Of a stretch of 64,000 bases of DNA, positions 13,401-22,400 are shown in pieces (the stretch's first letter is position 1; every line of letters begins with the position of its first letter). The notes beneath the pieces were generated by a model. The model was not told the DNA's origin. It saw only the letters and a program-made list of their open reading frames with translations, and made no database searches. The stretch is from positions 8,359,978 to 8,423,977 of the forward strand of contig CM066923.1 in the NCBI GenBank assembly GCA_033964015.1, given 5' to 3'. The stretch comes from Scolanthus callimorphus (taxonomy: Eukaryota; Cnidaria; Anthozoa; Actiniaria; Edwardsiidae). Both the position numbers and the translations under genes were made by a program.

Positions 13401-16400
13401 GGAAACAAGAGCATATCAACTCGTGTTTGTCATTCGGTAGAGAACACTGACGGAGAGCTGACTTACCTCGAGTTTCGTTTCTCCGTTTTCTTGAACAGAA
13501 AATAATTTCAGGATCAAAACTGCCTTGATTCTAGCGAAGAAAGGATTAAACTAATATCCTGTGCTCGATATTTTCGTATAAAGCTGCGAATCACAACGCC
13601 AGAGCACAACTAATCGAGACTAAAACCGAGCTCTTTTACAGTAAAACATATGGAAGAAAATTACTTCCGGTGAGGTTTTTTCCCCCTCGACCCAGGACTC
13701 TCGCGGTTTTTCTTAAACCCTGATTTGGCTTATTGGGTGGCGACAAGATGTAAACACTGTTAGCCGATTTGGTGTATGATGTTCAATGAATAATGTTCTA
13801 TGATGAAGTTAGTTTGACCACAGAGAAGCTTGCCACCCCAAGTATTCCATGGCTATAGCGCTATTCACTGATTATCAACATTGTCATTCTAAGGGCCCGT
13901 TTACACTCGCGGCGATTTTTCTCGTACGTACGCGTCAACTCAAAATCACTAATGTAAACTAGGTGCATGACTCGGCGCGAGTCCGAAACTCTTTGCAACT
14001 TGATGCGATTTGAAGAAAAGAGAGCACAGAAATCGCACCGGATTTGCATCTCGTTTACACTAGAGAGTTGGAATTGTAACTCGCGCGAGAAAAGTCGCCG
14101 CGACAAATGCAACAAAAATCGCAATTGAAACCGGCATTAAACCGTAGATTGAAAAGCACCATTTTGTTCTGTGAACCAATCGAACTCTAGTTGGCATATT
14201 AATAACAATGGATTACATCAGCGTGAACAGCGCAATATCTACAAAAATTGAAACCTATCTAACTTCATTGGCGTTTTCACTCATTTTAAGACGCTAAACG
14301 GGCTATTTAACAAACCTAGACTAGTATTTTGGCTATCCATCAGTTATTTGGATGTTTTTTACATCAACAAAAGTTTGCTAAAATCGTGACACAACCCCTT
14401 TAAAGCGGATTCAGTTGTGCCCCTTGCTTTCTGACAGCCCAATGTTACTGTTCCTACATCGAAAGCATGCCTTAAAAGCTCGTTTAAAATCTGAAAGGAA
14501 AATAATATAGATACATGGCTGAGGGCAGAATTTAGGAAGATCATAAGCAGACACAGAAAATAAAAGAGAAGAGTACTCGTGCAGTTATAAAACGCAAACG
14601 CTCCTACTTTGTACAGTAGGAAGGACATCAGAATATGCGGAAGAACTGAGCAGAGTCCGTACAGAACAATTGAGGATAAAACCATCCGAACGGCGTCCCG
14701 GATTTCTCTCTTTCGTTTTTCCCGTTGTCGGGGAGGTAGACCGATACAAAATTGATTGTTTTTTAGTTTCTTGACTGTTGTAATGTTCAAAAACACGATA
14801 GCAACAAACAGTATGATCATGAAGGTTGGTAGTAAGATCAAGTAGATCAACGAAAGACCAAGGTCGCAAACTATCCAGCCATTTTTGTCTTGTCGAAGAT
14901 CGGCATAGATAAGATAACGGAATGCTATTGCGCAAGCAATTATCCAGGACAAACCAATGGATACGCGTCTCCAGAAGGCTGTATTTGGCAGAGGCAAGGC
15001 GATTTTTACCGATCTGAATCGTTCGATACTAATAATCAACAAAGTCAGCAGTGAAACTATCCGGGATGTGTTTTCAAGAAAAGGTACGAGCTTGCAGGTG
15101 AGTTTCCCAAAACCACCTCCAATTCCCCATTCATAAGTATCTCCGTCCACAAGGAATCGAAACTCAATAATTCCCGTCAACAACAGAACAAAGCTATCAG
15201 CAACAGACAAGTTAGATATCAAGTAATGTATAGGCCGTCGCATCCTGGTCTTATAAACCTCCACTAGAATAAAAATATTCCAGAACAGACCAAATACGAC
15301 AACAAGACAAACACTCGCGCCCATCGCTACCCTCGGAGATATCGCGAACGAGCCATAGGAGCAGACTTTGTGCATGAGCTTTGGGCTTAGAGATGTTCCG
15401 TTCTCCATGTTTTACCGGGAAATTAAGTTTCTAAATGCCGTCAAAGCCTTTTTATCTGATTTACAATTTTCCTGTTTCATGCAAATTTAAGAAAATAAAT
15501 TGTGAATGAGAGCCGACATGATGGGTAAGTTGTTTGGAAAGCAAACATTTTATTGAGCTCAGTGTTTTCTAGTGTATTATTTATCTTAAGTGCACCACAG
15601 CTTCGAAAGTTGTTAGAAAGTCAGCCTCTGTTATTCGAAAGCTGTGGAAAAGATTTACAGTAAAACCCTGATATAAGAACCTAGAGTTTTCACAATTCAG
15701 ACTGATTCCACTGGCAGAATCATGCAAACAGAAATATTACACTTCTAATACAGAATGGTTTAGTGTCAAGATTTTAGGGATAATATGAACAAAATAATCG
15801 TCTCGGTTTGCTAAATAAACCTTTCAACTGTTAGATAAGTAAAAAGTTGGCATATTTTCTATTTTCATGTCTTTTCGAGCGGATGGAATTGGATTTCGAA
15901 ATGGCATTTCTGATTTCTTAGCACGGGTCTGAAGATAGATTTTCCCATACATTTACTGTATTTGCTGGAGCAAGTTTCAAACTTTGGCCTCCATTCACTT
16001 TGGGCCCCCCTTTCTGGAGATCCAGGATCCGCCCCTGGTAAGAATGCTTATATAATGCAAGTTTCAGTTCCCTTTTCTTTCTAAGATTGCATAATAGTAT
16101 AATGTAGGATTCTGCGGTGTTTGTGTAGATCACTGTTCCTATTTTATAACATTTTGTTGAATTATTCGCAACACGTACACCCCTTTCAAATGACGCCATA
16201 ACGCAAAACAATAGCTTTGTTGCAAGTAGTGAGATGTGAAATCTGAAGACTTTCGAAAACTCTGTTTCGCGTGTTATGCAACGCGCTGACTATGTATCTG
16301 TTGACTCAGAAAATGTACCCATTCACTGGTCACCAGGACTAAGTACCTGTTCACGGTTTCTGGATCTCTCAGGTATCCCGTAAGTTCGTCAAACATTGGG

Positions 16401-19400
16401 TCTTTCCTTGCAACCACAGAGTACACGCCATTCTGTCGTAACACAAGTGGAATAAAAAAGACATCAGCGATTAGAGAATGAGTAAAACTGAAAATGGACA
16501 TAGAGGATATTACACGGTGGCGCGAAGATGTGGTTTATTTTCGAGTGGCAAGAACAATATTTTACGAATGAGCGCAACGAGAAAATAAAACTCATATCTC
16601 AAGCCACCGTGTAATTTTCTTTTTATTATATCGACAAACCAGAAAAAATATTCCAAATTGTTTTCCATGCACTTTTGTTTCGACCGATATCCTCACTAGT
16701 GAGGATATGGAAAATATGTCACTCAGGTCCCGGATGTAGCTTCGTATGAGATCTACGAGTGGCGTATTTCCCAGTAAAACACTCGTGTCTATATAATAAA
16801 TGCGCTCGTTCGTAAAATATTGTTCTTGCCACTCGAAAATAAAGTTCATATATTCGCGCCACCGTGTAATATCCTCTTTTATTATATAGACACGAGTGTT
16901 TTACTGGGAAATACGCCACTCGTAGATCTCATACGAAGCTACATCCGGGTCCTCAGTGACATATTTTCCATATCCTCACTAGTGAGGATATCGGTCAAAA
17001 CAAAAATGCTTGGAAATCAATTTGGAATATTTTTTCTGGTTTGTCTATATAATAAAAAGAAAATTACACGGTGGCTTGGAGATATGAGTTTTATTTTCTC
17101 GTGTCAAAAACAATATTTTACTCATTCGCTGCGCTCATTCGTAAAATATTGTTCTTGCCACTCGAAAATAAAACTCATATCTTCGCGCCACCGTGTAATA
17201 TCCTCTATGCATTCAGCTAGTAGGTAGCATAGCTGGCTCTCGAGGGAACATTTCCATGAGAGAAATCCCTTTTCAAGCGCATATCAAGAAACTTTAGCCA
17301 AAAACTGTCGAGTTGCCCGAACGTTGCAAAACGTCCATACTATGAAATTCCTTACCTTACTTGGAAGGTCTGTAAATAGTCTGTCTTAGATAAAAAAGCA
17401 GGTGACCAAAACGTGCTTATACACTAGAGTTAGAACCATTTTTACTCCTTGTCGCTTTGTCATTTTGGTTTATTGCATTTGTTGCGGCGATTTTTATCGC
17501 GCGAGTTGCAATTCCAACTCTCTTGTGTAAACGAGATGCAAATCCGGTGCGATTTCTGTGCTCTTTTTCTTCAAATCGCATCAAGTTGCAAAGAATTTCG
17601 AACATGTTTGAAATCTCCGCGACATCACGAGATAAAAATCGCGGCAGATCGCGCCGAGTCGCACCTAGTAATACATTAGTAATCTTGAATTCACGCGTAC
17701 GTGCGAGAAAAGTCGCCGCGACTCGCGCGACAAAAATTGCAAGCGCAAACGGGCCTTCAAGTAACATGTCAACTGCCAGATAAGCACAAACTTGTATTTT
17801 GGTGTGTTATCGAGCGGATGGAAATGGATTGCGAATTGACCTTTTGATTTCTCTTCATACTTATATAACGCTAATTTCAGTTCCATTCAGACGTATAGGA
17901 TTCTGGGTCGCTTATGCAGACCACTGACCTAGTTTTATAGAATTTTGTTAAAGCAACTGTGACATTAAAATTAACCTAAAACTGCATATAATGTTCAGAA
18001 TAATCTGCCGTATCACCTTCGCACTATACATAACAATGAGAAATCTGCTAACCTTTTGTTCGGTGAAGGTCTTCAGTCTTGGAAATACCATTCTAGTGTG
18101 CAGGTGAATCAGTGCTCTCTCATCTTTGACGTCAAAATCTCCTGTTAAAAGATTAGAAAAACAAATTTCTAAACAGTCGAACAATATTTAACAATTAGAC
18201 CTCAAGGCCGAATGTGCTATGATGAATAGACCATGAGGCCGAAGGCCGAATGGTCTATTGATTTCATAGCACATGAGGGCGAGAGGTCTAATTGTTTTAG
18301 TATAACCAACTAGTTCGTCGGTTTTGGCAATGAATTCCATTATTTTATGTTGAAAATATCAGGTTTTCTTGCAAAGAAAGGTGGTGGTTTTGCCAGGCAC
18401 GGTCTATCACTAATAGACCATTAGTAGCTCAGCCAATCAGAATGCAGGATTTGTAATAGACCATTAGTTGGTTTATACTAAAACGTGTTAGCCTGGACCC
18501 CGTTTCCACAAGATCGGTTCAATTTTGGTACGTTACCGTCGCGCGTTCACACGGGACCTGCGGTACCCGACCGATTTTGGCACGGCTAGGCGTGCTTTTT
18601 TGGGACCAGCAAAATCCAGGTCCAACTTCGGATCGGTACGGATCCAGGCTCGTGCCGGACTCGTGCTGGTTTTGACTCACTTCCACGGTAAAGGCCTAGG
18701 TCTACATGTAGGTGCTAGCCATAACAATGCTCGGATGCTAAGGCCTACGGCAAACGCCGTGCCAGAGTCGCGCCGTTCTAATACAAAACAATAGAAATTT
18801 ATTGATTATAAAGTATAATGAAGCGGCATACTTTGAAAAAAGGAAAGGTTCGACAGAAGAAGAGCGGCTGAAGTTCGGCGTTTGCCGTAAGCCTGACAAT
18901 TTTGTTGCCGGCAAGGTCCCGTGTGAACACTGTTGCAAAACGTACCAGAATTGTACCGGCCGTACCGTGCCTACCGATCCGGTTTTGTGCTGGTCTCGTG
19001 TAGACGGGGTCTGATTCTAATCCGCTACGGTAGAGTACGTTAGCATTTCCTACTCTCGTGTCTGATCAACGTCACCGGGTCATAAGTGGATTCAGGATTC
19101 ACTATTTGTCTTATTTGCATTTATTTGCATATATATAAATTTTTGAAACGAACATATACTATTATATACTATTTTTGTTTTGTTGGTAGTTGCCAACGGA
19201 ATCGCCAATGCTTTCGAGTTGGCCACTACCACAGTTATAAGACGGTTTTTTCACATTTTGTTGCATTTGTTACAATTTTTACATAATGTCACATTTTGTT
19301 ATTGAGACAATTTTTTCACTGTTGAAGTAACAACAAGATGTATAAGTCTTCTAGCAGGTCAAATCTTGTCTTTCATCTGTTAAAATCGCTGAAATTGACC

Positions 19401-22400
19401 TCCCCTTTCATTTGCCAAGACGAGAAGGTGAAGATATGACATCCATATTTCAACAGTTTTCTGAAGTGGTCTTTCAAAAAAAAAGAGGAAATTGCTGCTG
19501 AATGGCTTCCTCGTCAGCCAATCACAAGCCAAGTAAAATCACTATCACGCAGTGAGCACGAGATTACTAATTTAATACACAGCTAACTGCGTTCAGCTCA
19601 AAATTATTTATTGGTTAACAGAAATGAAAGACCAAGGATAATGCAAATACACACTTTTCAGTTTTACTCATGTAAACGAACACGTTCTCTAATACTCTAT
19701 CATTGTTTTTGCGATTACTATTTGAATCCTAGCAGTTCCTTGAATGCTTGCCTAAAGGCAGACAACCTTGCACAGTAAATTATCGGGTTGGTCAGCGCAG
19801 TTAGATGCATCACAACGACGCTTAACGGCAACAGAAAGCTCGCTAGGCGCCCTGTTGCAAATGTCTTCACCACGACACCCTGAATGAAGGACACGAGCAG
19901 CACCACGGTCACTATAAGGAACACTAATTTAACATTTCCCTGCTCTAAAGTCTCCCTAGGTAGACCGGCGGCGACATGCTCTGTCGCGATTTGTCGCTGA
20001 TGTCGGCGACAAATACGCATTACTATAAAACAACAGTATATAGATGCGGCGACAGATAGCGAGGCGTTGATTTTAAGAACTTTCATTGATAGCCCATTAA
20101 GGGGATCAATAAATGTTGCCGCGCTTGTAATGACTGGCAAGGCACATGCCGCGATAACCGCCATCTTTATACGCGTGTTCGTGACTAACACCAAATGTCG
20201 TAAAATATATTTCATGGCGATGTAACGCTCTATGTTTAGCACGGCAACAATGTTAGCTGACGTTACAGTCACAGTCTTAGAGAGCGCCAGAAAAATGTTT
20301 TTCATCAGGCAAGACGGGCCAATACCAAAATACCGCGTTAGTTCGTTGGCTATGAACAAAGGCTGGCCAACGGCCCCACTTAGAAGATCTACCATAGCAA
20401 GGCAGCCCAAGATTTGATTGGATTTACTTCGTAAGGAGGGTTTCTTTAGAAGCGCTAGTATAACTAGCAAGTTGAGGCATACAGTTACAGGACAGGCCAA
20501 TCCTAGCACGGAAACAATCACAAGGCACATCGTACGGACTTCGAAGGGGGCGAGATGAGTTGTCCATGTCTCTGTTGAGCAGGTACTTGGAGGAAAAGAA
20601 CTATTCAGCATAGTGAATGCAGTCTTAGATCAAAGTGATGCAAGCCGGCGGCGGGATTGTCAGCCGCCTTACAGCTTTCGGCCACGCTAAACTGAGACCG
20701 ATTTCTTCGTACACAATTCGTGTAGAATAAACGCGGCAAGAAAAAGGTTTTATGTTGTATAGAGGTAGCTTCCCTTCATTTCAGCTAGTATCCATACGTT
20801 TTCGATGGTACCTCGGTTTGCGAAAGACGTCAGCTGAATCACCTCGAGATTTTGAAATCTTCTATAATTACTGACCCAAAATCGATCAATAGAATTTGGT
20901 TGGTTCGTTGACTCAGTTGTAGCCTTTCTCGGTACCACGTCCTGGCAACGCACGCCTCCAAACTTCCGAGCCAGATCTGTAGTCGCGACAACTATCGAAG
21001 AATGCGTGCGTTGTCTTGGAAATGTTGTCAGCAAAACGACTTTTTGTTGCAATGATCACGCAATGGATGAAGAGTTCTCTTGTTGAATTCAGACCTTTCA
21101 TTTCGCAGTGAGGAGAAAAGGCTGCTGAAGTTCAGGCTAGGTTACACTTTAGCGAGCTTCAACTAGCAGAAAGATGACAGCAAACTTTCGTATCTAGCGA
21201 ATATACCAGATTTCATTCAATCAGAAAAGAAAATCTTCATTGTGAAAAGACACAATGAATTTGTAGCATCCGTCAAATTGTGCGCTCTCATAATCCTACG
21301 ATTCACAAAAGATGCTAAAATAAAGCCAATAGGTTTCTTACTTGCTTGTAACAAGAAGCCACACGTTGCTTGAATCCCTAAAAAAGACGGGGTATTTGAG
21401 TTTAATATGTTTTCTTTTGATATTCCGTTAAGGATCCCTACTTTTACCTGGAAGAGAACCCCTCCCATTCCCAGGAATGACGCACTACTTGGCACCATCA
21501 AACAGTGAACATTTCCTGGTGTAATGAGACAGGTGAAGCACTTGAAAAAAACGCATTAATCTATACTAATCTTTATAAAAACCACTGCTTAATGAATGTA
21601 TAGAAAAGGGAAAGATTACTTTTTGCTCCGTTTTCAAAAAGATTTGCGTCCACACTTATCGTTTTCGTATTGTTTTCGGTTGTTTTGGGGTTTGGTTATC
21701 TGTTTGTTTGAATTTGTGAAAAACATGTTACCTTCACATGATTGTATAACTTACCAATTTTTTACCCAGTCTTCACAAAGCTGTAAAACTTATTCAAGAA
21801 AATATTCATTTTTGTGCTGATCAAAGCAACCTCTCCAGCAGAGATGACAATTGATCATCTCTTAACTTTGATAATTATATTCAGCTGCAGTTATTTCTAA
21901 AGAAAAAATCTGAAAAAAACATTTGTGCATAATTTACACAAAACTGGAAAAAAATATCAATATTCATTTTTTTGTGCCGCTCAAAATATCACCTCTTCCT
22001 TTATATTTAACGATCAATTTGGTATTTTTTCTTTGGCTGTCAGGACTACCTCAGTACTTCCCTGCTAGCAGAGGCTTCTTTTCTCTGCATTTCGCTGGCT
22101 GAGGTTGCCAGCGAAATGCAGAGAAAAGAGGCCTCTGCTAGCAGGGAACCTGAGTACAAAATAATGAGCTCATTTCTGCTCTGTCTCCACAAGTTAATTT
22201 TGTAAATGGACAGGTTTGACAATTTTGTAACTGTAAAGTATTAGGATATTTGTCAGATTAATCTGTATTAGTATGTATTAGTATTAGAAGGGAAGTGTGA
22301 TGGACAGAATTGAAGCTGTAATAAATTGAATGTGTTGAGCATGAATGGCACACTCTGATTGACTGGGGTTGAATTTAGTGCTTGCTGCTGGCCTTACAGC

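Noticed and set aside
21217..21501. 94-codon minus-strand frame inside the large PUS7L intron
   Set aside because: Exons 3 and 4 of PUS7L join in phase without it, and the sequence shows no family resemblance.
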